Assembly (NCBI GenBank): GCA_023429565.1
Contig: JAEZDJ010000090.1
Span: 1-12,969, forward strand
Reading direction: 5' to 3'
From: Actinomycetes bacterium
GTDB lineage: Bacteria; Actinomycetota; Coriobacteriia; Coriobacteriales; Eggerthellaceae
DNA: 12,969 nt
Shown: positions 6,936-12,969 of the stretch, in pieces
Position numbering within the stretch: the stretch's first letter is position 1
How the letters are laid out: each line of letters begins with the position of its first letter
Notes under the pieces: model-generated
Seen by the model: the letters and a program-made list of their open reading frames with translations, nothing else
The model's database searches: none
Told to the model about the DNA's origin: nothing
Program-made: the position numbers and the translations under genes

Positions 6936-7214
6936 ATGAAAAAGACACGCTACACCACAGAGCAGATCATCATGAACCTGCGAAAAGTCGAGGTGATGGT
7001 TGGCCAAGGCAGGACCGTCCAGGAGAGCTGCCGAGAGATAGGCATCAACGAGCAGACCTATTACCGTTGGCGCAACAAGTACGGTGGCATGTCCACCAGC
7101 GAAGCCAAGAAGCTCAAGGCGCTTGAGAAGGAAAACGAACGACTCAAAAAGATAGTGGCTGACCTCAGCGTCGATAACGCTGTTCTGAAGGAGGTCGTTG
7201 AGGGAAAATTCTAG
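6936..7214 (+). CDS. IS3-family transposase OrfA
   Basis: A 92-residue DNA-binding subunit of the IS3-type transposase. An N-terminal helix-turn-helix spans about residues 6-48 (YTTEQIIMNLRKVE... TVQESCREIGINEQTYYRWRNKYGG). A leucine-zipper-like coiled coil, KALEKENERLKKIVADLSV, follows and then DNAVLKEVV at the end, the classic IS407-group pattern for multimerisation. AGGGAAAGGA precedes the ATG. The frame stops at TAG 7212-7214 immediately after a slippery heptamer, so OrfA is both a product in itself and the N-terminal part of the OrfAB fusion transposase. Confidence 0.92.
   Translation: MKKTRYTTEQIIMNLRKVEVMVGQGRTVQESCREIGINEQTYYRWRNKYGGMSTSEAKKLKALEKENERLKKIVADLSVDNAVLKEVVEGKF
7202..7208 (+). 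promoter_or_regulatory. Programmed -1 ribosomal frameshift site (G GGA AAA)
   Basis: In the OrfA frame the bases read G GGA AAA TTC TAG. This is a textbook X XXY YYZ heptamer four bases before the OrfA stop. The -1 frame becomes open exactly at 7202, after a TGA at 7199-7201, and continues into OrfB without a stop. Slippage here gives the OrfAB transposase. A stimulatory downstream structure was not identified. Confidence 0.75.
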
Positions 7215-7246
7215 GCCCTGCAGCAAAGAGGCGCGCTGCCCGATAT

Positions 7247-8038
7247 ATGCAGGATAAGCTGCAGGTATCGGAGCGCGTGGCCTGCAGGGCACCAGCATTC
7301 CCACGCTCGACGAAACGCTATAAGCCGCTGAAGCGCGATGATGAGGATGCACTCACAGCAGCCATCACCTATCTCGCCTCGAACTACGGACGCTACGGTT
7401 ACAGGAGGGTCACGGCAATGCTGCACAAAAAAGGCTTCGAGGTGAACCACAAGCGAGTCGAGAAAATCTGGCGAGAGCAAGGACTCAAGGTTCCACGTAA
7501 ACAGCCTAAGAGAAGAAGGATATGGCTTGCCGACGGCTCATGTGTGCGCATGAGACCCGAGCATTCCAACCATGTCTGGAGCTACGACTTCGTTGAAGAT
7601 GCCTTGGCAAATGGCAGAAAGATCCGTTGGCTCAATATCATCGATGAATATGACCGCAGGCTGATCGCCTGCATACCGAGGCGAAGCTGGCGAGGTAACT
7701 CTGTTATCGATGCCTTAAGGGATGCCTTTTTGATCCATGGCTGCCCCGAATACATCCGATCCGACAACGGAAGTGAGTTCGTGGCGATTAAGGTAAGGGA
7801 ATACCTGGCCGCTGCAGAAGTCCAGACGCTCTATATCGAGCCGGGAAGCCCTTGGGAGAACGGTTATTGTGAGAGCTTCAACTCGAAGATGAGAGACGAG
7901 TTCTTGAACGGAGAGGTATTCGAGACACGGTACGAGGTCGAAGTGCTCACAAGGCAATGGATACGCTACTATAACTACGAACGACCCCACAGCTCGCTTG
8001 GCTACAGACCTCCTGCAATCCAAGCGATCGCAGCTTAG
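7247..8038 (+). CDS. IS3-family transposase OrfB (DDE integrase core)
   Basis: Catalytic subunit of the transposase, cytoplasmic and acting on the IS ends. The 263 residues counted from ATG 7247 include an HTH_21-like N-terminal part (YLASNYGRYGYRRVTAMLHKK) and then the rve integrase core. The catalytic triad is Asp114 in WSYDFVED, Asp173 in RSDNGSEF and Glu209 in GYCESFNSK, giving the D,D(35)E spacing. It ends with YNYERPHSSLGYRPP, the usual IS3 C-terminal block. No good ribosome-binding site lies before 7247 and the frame is open back to 7202, so it is probably translated only as the frameshift fusion with OrfA. No internal defect is seen, so the element may be active. Confidence 0.93.
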   Translation: MQDKLQVSERVACRAPAFPRSTKRYKPLKRDDEDALTAAITYLASNYGRYGYRRVTAMLHKKGFEVNHKRVEKIWREQGLKVPRKQPKRRRIWLADGSCVRMRPEHSNHVWSYDFVEDALANGRKIRWLNIIDEYDRRLIACIPRRSWRGNSVIDALRDAFLIHGCPEYIRSDNGSEFVAIKVREYLAAAEVQTLYIEPGSPWENGYCESFNSKMRDEFLNGEVFETRYEVEVLTRQWIRYYNYERPHSSLGYRPPAIQAIAA

Positions 8039-8041
8039 AAA

Positions 8042-8079
8042 CTAACATTTTGGTTGGTACAGAAAATGGGGGCAGGCCA
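8042..8079 (-). repeat. Right terminal inverted repeat of the IS3 element
   Basis: On the minus strand it starts TGGCCTGCCCCC and ends TGTTAG, matching the left end block by block. It begins four bases after the orfB stop codon, as usual for compact IS3 elements. Confidence 0.85.
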
Positions 8080-8396
8080 TCTAATACTTGATCTGATTGC
8101 GGAATACAGCGGTCAGGCGATTGTGTTCGATGATGGGCTTGCGGCTTATATACGAAAAACCCATCCGAAGATCAAAACAATCGCTTCTCTCAATAAAGCA
8201 ATGTGCGATTATAAACAGGGTCTTGGCAACGAAGTTGATTACTATTTGCGTTTGCTTGAGCTCTATGACGAAGTGGTCGTTCGGTGCGAATTCGCATCTA
8301 AAGACGAGAATCTCAATAGCGTTGCAGATGTTAGTGACCGCATCGAGATCATAGTCAATCAATTTTGCATGCCTAATTGCAAAAATGTTTATAGAC
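8080..8396 (+). pseudogene. 5'-truncated middle fragment of a disrupted host gene (part 1)
   Basis: From the right edge of the IS3 element a host frame runs LILDLIAEYSGQAIV onwards to the IS21 insertion point. It lacks any start: a nominal ATG at 8054 lies inside the IS3 terminal repeat and is not the gene's own. Recognisable pieces are KTIASLNKA, a YDEVVVRCEF strand and IIVNQFCMPNCKNVYR with a CxxxC pair. The frame continues exactly into 11028 once the IS21 element is removed, giving 231 residues. The layout (an Asn-x-x-Cys-x-x-x-Cys turn, then a His and a later Cys pair, then a GFSRMKLAGR-like strand) recalls TIM-barrel proteins distantly like peptidase U32. That family call is weak. The fragment is clearly AT-richer than its neighbours, which suggests transfer. 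Confidence 0.8.
8391..8396 (+). repeat. IS21 target site duplication, left copy
   Basis: ATAGAC, directly repeated at 11022-11027 on the other side of the element. It falls within codons Tyr-Arg of the disrupted gene. Confidence 0.9.
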
Positions 8397-8422
8397 TGTA
8401 AACACCGCCCACTCCGACCCCC
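8397..8422 (+). repeat. IS21 left terminal inverted repeat
   Basis: Starts TGTAAAC and ends TCCGACCCCC. Compared with the reverse complement of 10996-11021, 21 of 26 positions match. Further CCCCC boxes follow at 8440-8444 and 8461-8465. Confidence 0.9.
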
Positions 8423-8536
8423 TTATCCAATAATCCAGGCCCCCGAATCCGAAGATTGAACCCCCTGATGCTACCTTTATCCTTTTTGTCATGCGAAGTC
8501 CGAATCAGCGGGCCGCAACGACGGAAGGAGGCCTTT

Positions 8537-10114
8537 ATGGCCACCAGAAAAGAGATACTCGAACTGTACCAAGACGGAAAGGGGTTGAAGATCAAGCCCA
8601 TCATGCGGGCGCTCAAGAGCGGTAAAGAAAAAGTCCGTACCACCATTCGACACGCAGCAGACATGGACTTGACCTATGAGCGAGTGCGCATGATGACCGC
8701 AGATGAGGTCGAGGCCGCGCTTAAAGAAAATGCCAGCCCCAAGAACAGCCATGAAATGCCCGACTTCGCATACATAGCCCGCGAGCTCGACAAGAAATAC
8801 GTCAACAAGAAACTGCTCTGGGTCGAGTATTGCGACGGGTGCGCTGCCCGCGGCGCCACGCCGTATCAGTACTCGAGGTTCTGCGAACTCTACAAGAGGT
8901 GGGCGAATGAGGCAAACGTCACCACCCGGCTCGTGCACAAACCGGGTTTTGCGGCACAGAGCGACTGGGTTGGCGGGATCGGACATGTCACCGACAAGCT
9001 CACGTCCGAACAGCACAAAGCATACTTCTTCGTGATGTCGCTGCCTTACTCGGGCAGGTTTTACGCCGAGGCCTTCCCTGACATGAAGCAGCGCTCCTGG
9101 ATAGCGGCGCACAATCACGCCTACCGCTACTTCGGAGGCGTCCCGGCCATCACCATCCCAGACAACCTCAAATGCGGCGTTCGAACCGTGGACCCCTACG
9201 AACCCGTCATCAACGAGAACTACGCTCGCATGGCCGATCACTACGGCACTAAAATCGTACCTGCCGACGCCTACTACCCCAAAGGAAAAGCCCACGTCGA
9301 ACGCTCGGTCAAGATCGTGGAAACCTGGGTCATAGCCTATCTGCGCAACAAGGCGTTTTTCACATTCGCAAAGCTCAACGAGGCGATATGCGAGCGCATA
9401 GAAGAGTTGAACGATCAGGTTCAACCAGCCAAGGGCCTTTCCCGGAATCAGATATTCTTCGATGAAGAGGCGGAGGCCCTCCTTCCCCTCCCGTGCTCCG
9501 AATTCGAGCTTGCCCTATGGAAAAGCGCGAAGCTCCAGCCCGACTGCCACTTCCAATTCGAAAGGATGAGGTACTCCGCGCCATGCGCCTATATAGGCCG
9601 CACCCTCGATCTGCGGGTGAGCGATTCCGTCATCACCGTCTACTGCGACGACGAGATGCTTTGCATGCACAAGCGTCTGCGTGGACGTCTCGGACAGTGC
9701 TCCACCGTCGAAGATCACATGCCGCCGCAGCTGCGCACATCCACCCACAAGCTGTGGTCTGCACCGGGGTTCCTCAAGTGGGCGCACGGCATCGGGCCTT
9801 CCACCGAAGCTGCCGTGCGGGCGATTCTCGACTCAAGGAAGATCGAGCAGCAGGCATACCGCTCATGCCGGGGGATCAAGTCTCTTGTCGACAGGAAAGG
9901 CCCACAGCTTGTGGAGGAGGCGTGCTCGCGTGCCTTGAGATTTGCCCAAGTTCCAAGCTACACGCAGATAAAGAACATCTTGGCGGCGATCGAGGACGAG
10001 CCGCTGCAACGCTTGGGCTTCGATGAGTTGGCGGCAGGGGAGATCGGGGATGTGGGGTATCTGAGGGACCCCGGCGATTATGGCAAGCATCGCGAGTCGG
10101 AGGGAGCGCAATGA
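8537..10114 (+). CDS. istA: IS21-family transposase IstA
   Basis: The 525-residue DDE transposase of the element. The N-terminal DNA-binding region is RKEILELYQDGKGLKIKPIM and following. The catalytic core has Asp143 in QSDWVGG, Asp209 in IPDNLKCGV and Glu255 in GKAHVERSVK, spaced as D(45)E, typical of IS21. A beta-rich C-terminal region (FERMRYSAPCAYIGRTLDLR, then VYCDDEMLCMH) is also usual for IstA. The frame is open from 8456, but I chose ATG 8537, where AAGGAGG precedes by 6 nt and similarity begins. The stop TGA overlaps the istB ATG (ATGA), showing translational coupling. No defect is visible, so this protein is probably intact. Confidence 0.95.
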   Translation: MATRKEILELYQDGKGLKIKPIMRALKSGKEKVRTTIRHAADMDLTYERVRMMTADEVEAALKENASPKNSHEMPDFAYIARELDKKYVNKKLLWVEYCDGCAARGATPYQYSRFCELYKRWANEANVTTRLVHKPGFAAQSDWVGGIGHVTDKLTSEQHKAYFFVMSLPYSGRFYAEAFPDMKQRSWIAAHNHAYRYFGGVPAITIPDNLKCGVRTVDPYEPVINENYARMADHYGTKIVPADAYYPKGKAHVERSVKIVETWVIAYLRNKAFFTFAKLNEAICERIEELNDQVQPAKGLSRNQIFFDEEAEALLPLPCSEFELALWKSAKLQPDCHFQFERMRYSAPCAYIGRTLDLRVSDSVITVYCDDEMLCMHKRLRGRLGQCSTVEDHMPPQLRTSTHKLWSAPGFLKWAHGIGPSTEAAVRAILDSRKIEQQAYRSCRGIKSLVDRKGPQLVEEACSRALRFAQVPSYTQIKNILAAIEDEPLQRLGFDELAAGEIGDVGYLRDPGDYGKHRESEGAQ

Positions 10115-10876
10115 CTGACGAGACGATCAGACATCTCATGGCCGACCTCAAACTCAGAGGCATGCTTGCCGAATATGAGAGCTGGGCATCCGATGGCATG
10201 GCCCAGATGACCTTCCATGAAAAGCTCGGGCTGCTCTTGCAGGCGCAGCACGATCTCAAGCGCGACAACAAGGTCAGGGCCATGCACAACAAAGCCAAGC
10301 TCGCGCAGCCTGACGCCTATACTGAGGAGATCATCTACGACGCCGACCGGGGACTCGACAGAGACCTCATCGTAGAACTGGCGGGATGCTCGTTTGTCGC
10401 GGACAGCGACAACGTTTTGGTGCTGGGACAGCGACAACGTTTTGGTGCTGGGCGCATCCGACTGCGGGAAAAGCTATGTCGGGTGCGCCCTTGGCAATGC
10501 CGCCTGCAGGCATGGCATCAATACACGTTATACCAGATTGAGCGACTTGTTCGAAGAACTTGAGATCGCCGAGACGAAAGGGCGCTATCTTGCCAAATTC
10601 AACGAGTTTGCAAAGGCCAAGGTCTTGATACTGGATGACTTTCTCGTGTCTATCCCAAAGCTGACGCAGGTTCAGATACTTCTGGAACTGCTCGAGAGGC
10701 GAGAGTACACCGGATCAACGATCATATGCTCGCTTCTTCATCCATCGCAGTGGCAGCAGCGCATCAACGAGAAGATCCAGGCGAACAGCATCTACGCGCG
10801 CCTGGTTCCCGGTGCTCATTGGGTTGAGATCAAAGGCGAGCAGCCCATGAGGGAAAGGGTGCGCTCTAGAAGGTAG
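10111..10876 (+). pseudogene. istB: IS21 helper ATPase IstB, frameshifted by a 25-bp tandem duplication
   Basis: IstB is an AAA+ ATPase that assembles on target DNA and activates IstA. The frame starts well (TDETIRHLMADLKLRGMLAEY, then the usual MTFHEKLGLLLQAQ region) up to DSDNVLVLG. At 10401-10452 a 25-bp unit occurs twice in tandem; 25 is not a multiple of three, so the first frame runs off to a stop at 10563. The rest lies in the next frame, from a second VLVLGASDCGKSY (Walker A) through VLILDDFLV (Walker B) to GAHWVEIKGE and stop 10876. Removing one copy restores a continuous protein of about 246 residues, the normal IstB length. As it stands the first frame ends near residue 150 without a working ATPase core. 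A sequencing or assembly artefact is possible. Confidence 0.93.
10401..10452 (+). repeat. 25-bp tandem duplication inside istB
   Basis: Bases 10401-10427 are identical to 10426-10452 (27 matching bases at a 25-bp period). The unit contains GACAACGTTTTGGTGCTGG. The duplication sits directly before the codons for the Walker A loop. Confidence 0.95.
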
Positions 10877-10888
10877 AAACGCATGGCG

Positions 10889-10919
10889 GTCGTGGGAGGT
10901 CTTCGGCTTCCCACGACCA
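10889..10919 (+). other. Strong stem-loop downstream of istB
   Basis: Perfect 10-bp stem GGTCGTGGGA / TCCCACGACC, extendable by a G-T and a G-C pair, with a 7-nt loop (10901-10907). It lies 12 nt after the istB stop. No T run follows, so it is not a standard intrinsic terminator. It may stabilise the transcript end or block read-through from outside. Confidence 0.55.
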
Positions 10920-10995
10920 ACAAGATCAGGGGGTCCATGCAGCTGTACTGGGGGGTCTGCTTGATTTGTAGCCAAGGATCTGAAACGTCGGATTC

Positions 10996-11021
10996 GGGGG
11001 TCGGAATCGTCGTGGTTTACA
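10996..11021 (-). repeat. IS21 right terminal inverted repeat
   Basis: Ends GTTTACA on the plus strand, the inverse of the left tip; 21 of 26 positions match. G-box copies lie further in at 10951-10956 and 10930-10934. Confidence 0.9.
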
Positions 11022-11027
11022 ATAGAC
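11022..11027 (+). repeat. IS21 target site duplication, right copy
   Basis: ATAGAC, identical to 8391-8396, directly outside the GTTTACA tip of the IS21 element. Confidence 0.9.
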
Positions 11028-11407
11028 ACCTCGAAGCAATTGAGGACTGGAATAGTAAGGGACAAATCGGGCGCTGTCAGGAGTGCTTTTCTTTATATGC
11101 CCTTTCTGATATGAAATATCGTTTAAAAGCAAATTTATTCATGTCGGAAACTCGTATAGAAGAGCTTGCCGATAGGGGATTTTCGCGTATGAAGCTAGCG
11201 GGAAGAAACTCTATGCTTCCAAAGTTCGTTGATATGATGTCTCGTTATATTTTTGAGCCGACCGGCGCGATTGCTGTTGTGGGCAATGAAATTCTGAAAG
11301 AGTACCGTATGCAGTTGTCGCGTTATGATATTGCTATTCAGCAATATCATGTTCCAGATCTCATAGCAATTGAAAATGCGAACAGAGGCGCCAAAGCAGT
11401 CATCTGA
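11022..11407 (+). pseudogene. 3' fragment of the disrupted host gene (part 2)
   Basis: Begins with the right ATAGAC copy. After removal of the element and one duplication copy, codon Arg (8393-8395) is followed by His and LEAIEDWN in the same frame, continuing to the TGA at 11405-11407. This part contributes a second Cys pair in GRCQECFSLY, the strand FSRMKLAGRNS and a C-terminal helix-rich tail. A frame that nominally starts at 10883 reads through the IS21 right end; its first 46 residues are IS-derived and meaningless. No ribosome-binding site or start serves this fragment, so it is dead. The base composition is AT-rich, like part 1. Confidence 0.88.
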
Positions 11408-11433
11408 AAACCGAGGATAGATTGAAGGATTAA

Positions 11434-11475
11434 TTTGAAAGCATGGTGACGTACAATTTCTTTCGTACTTTCAAA
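11434..11475. repeat. 8-bp inverted repeat before the IS256 transposase gene
   Basis: TTTGAAAG (11434-11441) and CTTTCAAA (11468-11475) are perfect inverse copies, 26 bp apart. The right arm overlaps the presumed left end of the IS256 element. It may be a hairpin at the host gene's end or an IS end feature; no T run follows. Nothing else is evident in the 97-bp gap 11408-11504. Confidence 0.4.
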
Positions 11476-11504
11476 AATGAATACATCCAGATAGAAGTAT
11501 AGAC

Positions 11505-12743
11505 ATGGTCCGAGGGCCGTCGGTATTATTTGAATCGACCAAGAACCAAATATGCCGAAAGGAACAGCGAACCATATCCGAGCAAATCGTATCAGTCGAC
11601 GAGGCTGCCATAAAGAGCGAACTCAAGGAACTCGTCAAAACAACCGTCGAGCAAACCCTCAATGAGCTTCTGGACGAGGAAGCCGACGAGCTGGTGGGGG
11701 CCGAACGCTATGAGCGCAGCGCCGAGCGCGAGGCCTACAGGTCAGGGCATTACAAAAGGAAGCTTGTAACCACCTCCGGAGAGATAGAGTTGTCGGTCCC
11801 CAAGCTTCGTGGAGCGACGTTCCAAACCGCAGTCATCGAGCGCTACCGCAGGCGTGAGACGAGTGTGGAAGAAGCCATGATCGAGATGTATCTGGCGGGC
11901 GTGTCGACGAGACGCATCGAGGACGTGAGCGAGATCCTCTGGGGTGCGAAGGTGTCTGCCTCCACGGTGTCAAACCTCAACGAAAAGGCCTTCGAATCGG
12001 TGGAACGCTGGAGATCCCGTCCCTTGGAGAGCGAGTATCCCTATGTCTACGTCGATGGAATCTATCTCAAGCGCAGCTGGGGAGGCTCATATGAGAACGT
12101 CGCTGTCATGATCGCCATCGGCGTGAACGAGGACGGGTATCGCGAGATCATAGGATGTGCCGAGGGATTCACCGAGTCAAAGGACTCTTGGATGGAGTTT
12201 CTCATCTGGCTGAAGTCGCGGGGTTTGAAGGGTGTCCGCATGGTCACCGGTGACAAGTCCTCTGGCATGCTCGGGGCTCTTGAAGAGGTGTTCCCCCGGG
12301 CAAGATATCAGCGTTGCACGGTACATTTCTATCGCAATGTGTGGAGCAAGGCGCCAAAGGGCAAGCGGCCTCTCGTCGCCAGGATGCTCAAGGCAATTCA
12401 TGCTCAGGAAAGCTTCGAGGCGTCGATGCGAAAGGCCGATGAGGTTGCTTCCACGCTCGAGGAGATGAAACTTGTCGCAGCCGCCAAGACCGTGAGAGAA
12501 GGCGTTGTCGAGACGCTGGCCTATACGAATTTCCCTATGCCGCATTGGGTTCGCATCCGCACGAACAACGCCATCGAGAGGTTGAACCGAGAGATCAGAC
12601 GCCGCACGCGCGTGGTGGGCACCTTCCCCGACGGCAATTCGGCACTTATGTTGGTCACGGCCAGATGCAAATACATAGCCGAGTCAGGTTGGGGTAAACG
12701 AAGATATCTGGATGTATCGATGCTAGAGGAGATGAACGCCTGA
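11505..12743 (+). CDS. IS256-family (mutator-type) transposase
   Basis: A 412-residue DDE transposase. An N-terminal region with ELVKTTVEQTLNELLDEEADELVGAERYER-like content is followed by the GHYKRKL and VPKLRG strands and then EEAMIEMYLAGVSTRRIEDV. The catalytic residues are Asp184 in YVYVDGIYLK, Asp250 in MVTGDKSSGM and Glu358 in NNAIERLNREIRRR. The conserved C-x2-H motif before the third acidic residue is RCTVHFYRN. The protein ends RRYLDVSMLEEM, as usual. Length is normal and no defect is seen. The start is uncertain: ATG 11505 has no good ribosome-binding site, and family similarity starts around residue 24 (ISEQIVSVDEAAI). AAAGGA lies upstream of that point, but no standard start codon sits in the right place. 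Confidence 0.94.
   Translation: MVRGPSVLFESTKNQICRKEQRTISEQIVSVDEAAIKSELKELVKTTVEQTLNELLDEEADELVGAERYERSAEREAYRSGHYKRKLVTTSGEIELSVPKLRGATFQTAVIERYRRRETSVEEAMIEMYLAGVSTRRIEDVSEILWGAKVSASTVSNLNEKAFESVERWRSRPLESEYPYVYVDGIYLKRSWGGSYENVAVMIAIGVNEDGYREIIGCAEGFTESKDSWMEFLIWLKSRGLKGVRMVTGDKSSGMLGALEEVFPRARYQRCTVHFYRNVWSKAPKGKRPLVARMLKAIHAQESFEASMRKADEVASTLEEMKLVAAAKTVREGVVETLAYTNFPMPHWVRIRTNNAIERLNREIRRRTRVVGTFPDGNSALMLVTARCKYIAESGWGKRRYLDVSMLEEMNA
12705..12717. repeat. Inverted copy of the 11481-11493 13-mer inside the transposase 3' end
   Basis: TATCTGGATGTAT is the exact reverse complement of ATACATCCAGATA at 11481-11493, just before the transposase start. A related TATCTGGAAGTG lies at 12769-12780. 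It falls in codons for the conserved RRYLDVS tail, so chance cannot be excluded. Confidence 0.5.
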
Positions 12744-12810
12744 CGATAAGCGCAGTGAAGCCGACGGCTATCTGGAAGTGTAAGCGAAAGTGCGAAAGTT
12801 TCTTGACGGT

Positions 12811-12969
12811 AGGGGGTGCGGACATTCCAAGGAACACATTTTCTCATGCAGCCAACCCAAGCTGCCTTCTGTATTGCAGTGGACTGAGACCGCCCAATGA
12901 TACCTTGATCCGCTCCTCATTGTACCAGTGAAGATAGGCGTCCACCGCTTCGCGCAGCTCTGCGAGCGT
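12811..12969 (-). mobile_element. End of a second IS3-family element (IS150-like), cut by the window edge
   Basis: Beyond the IS256 element a minus-strand IS3-type transposase end begins. The outer border is probably near 12811-12818, where TAGGGGGTGCGGACATTCC resembles an IS3 terminal repeat; the exact base is not certain because the other end is outside the window. It directly abuts the IS256 element. Confidence 0.65.
12844..12969 (-). CDS. IS3-family (IS150-like) transposase, C-terminal fragment at the window edge
   Basis: The minus strand is open from the edge for 41 codons and then a TGA at 12846-12844. The translation contains LREAVDAYLHWYNEER, then IKVSLGGLSPLQYRRQLG. This is the standard C-terminal block of IS150-group OrfB transposases (the YxxWYNxxRxxxxLxxxSPxxYR pattern). 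It is the last part of the DDE integrase protein; the catalytic residues lie outside the window to the right. It belongs to a different subgroup from the IS3 element at 6856-8079, whose corresponding block reads YNYERPHSSLGYRPP. Confidence 0.88.
   Translation of the reverse strand, partial: TLAELREAVDAYLHWYNEERIKVSLGGLSPLQYRRQLGLAA

Larger units (their letters stand above)
6856..8079 (+). mobile_element. IS3-family element, IS407-group type, complete
   Basis: 1224 bp bounded by imperfect terminal inverted repeats (6856-6894 and 8042-8079), containing orfA and orfB with a -1 frameshift window. Size and organisation fit the IS407 group. The outer ends read TGGC...GCCA. The flanking bases (GATG on the left, TCTA on the right) do not form a target duplication. 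The element separates the glutamate decarboxylase gene from a gene lacking its 5' end, so it probably took part in a deletion or recombination after insertion. Confidence 0.88.
8397..11021 (+). mobile_element. IS21-family element with defective istB
   Basis: 2625 bp, with istA then istB in ATGA overlap, terminal inverted repeats that start TGTAAAC and a perfect 6-bp target duplication, ATAGAC. This is a normal IS21 layout. Both ends carry several C5/G5 boxes spaced by about 22 bp, the usual kind of multiple transposase-binding sites. IstB is frameshifted by a 25-bp tandem duplication, so this copy probably cannot transpose without a helper IstB from another copy. Confidence 0.95.
11460..12799 (+). 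mobile_element. IS256-family element, exact ends unresolved
   Basis: A transposase gene of the IS256 family is flanked by CTTTCGTACTTTC (11460-11472) and the inverse CTTTCGCACTTTC (12799-12787, minus strand), 12 of 13 identical. These are very likely within the terminal inverted repeats. The outermost bases could extend several positions further on each side, and I could not identify an 8-9 bp target duplication. The CCAGATAG motif inside both ends also matches, with a slightly different offset. Confidence 0.7.

Noticed and set aside
8054..8401. Apparent intact 115-residue protein between the two insertion sequences
   Set aside because: The start lies in the IS3 terminal repeat and the stop in the IS21 terminal repeat; only the part between is a host gene fragment.
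8397..11021. Possible CRISPR-like array from the repeated C5/G5 boxes
   Set aside because: Repeats are only about 5-13 bp, few in number and confined to the IS21 ends; they fit transposase-binding sites.
10883..11407. Apparent 174-residue protein after istB
   Set aside because: The first 46 residues are translated IS21 end; the rest is the 3' fragment of the split gene.

Overview
The window looks like part of the chromosome of a moderately GC-rich anaerobic or microaerophilic actinobacterium. A coriobacterial host (Eggerthellaceae-like) is my guess from protein style, IS content and codon use; I ran no search, so treat it as tentative. It has two halves: an intact housekeeping and stress half (1-6818) and a half built almost entirely of insertion sequences and the wreck of one host gene (6856-12969).

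Left half. A 5'-truncated DegV-family fatty-acid-binding protein (+) converges on a block of minus-strand genes. Read in transcription order, this block is a thiol glutathione peroxidase (4175-3690), a small flavodoxin (3693-3277), a two-cysteine OhrR-type MarR regulator (3290-2832) and a small four-helix membrane protein with a His-rich tail (2817-2329). After a hairpin at 2250-2278 comes a DHA3-type MFS exporter (2196-841). The first three genes overlap and the fourth follows 14 bp later, so they form an operon. Upstream of the peroxidase is a strong sigma-70-like promoter (TTGACA / TATATT) and a perfect 12-bp palindrome that could be the regulator's operator. I infer an autoregulated organic-peroxide response unit in which a peroxidase takes the place of the usual Ohr. 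A RimJ/RimL-like acetyltransferase and a glutamate decarboxylase follow on the plus strand. No glutamate/GABA antiporter is visible.

Right half. An IS3-family element of IS407-group type (6856-8079) has good terminal inverted repeats, orfA/orfB and a canonical -1 slippery heptamer, but no target duplication. It abuts the 3' part of an AT-richer gene. That gene is interrupted by an IS21-family element (8397-11021) flanked by a perfect 6-bp target duplication, ATAGAC. Removing the element and one duplication copy rejoins the gene in frame (231 residues left). Inside the IS21 element, istA is intact but istB is broken by a 25-bp tandem duplication just before the Walker A motif. An IS256-family transposase gene (11505-12743) and the 3' end of an IS150-type IS3 transposase (minus strand, running off the right edge) complete the block.

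The main points for a second look are the peroxide operon with its operator, the exactly reconstructable disrupted gene, the istB duplication, and the missing target duplication of the first IS3 element, which suggests deletion or recombination beside the glutamate decarboxylase gene.
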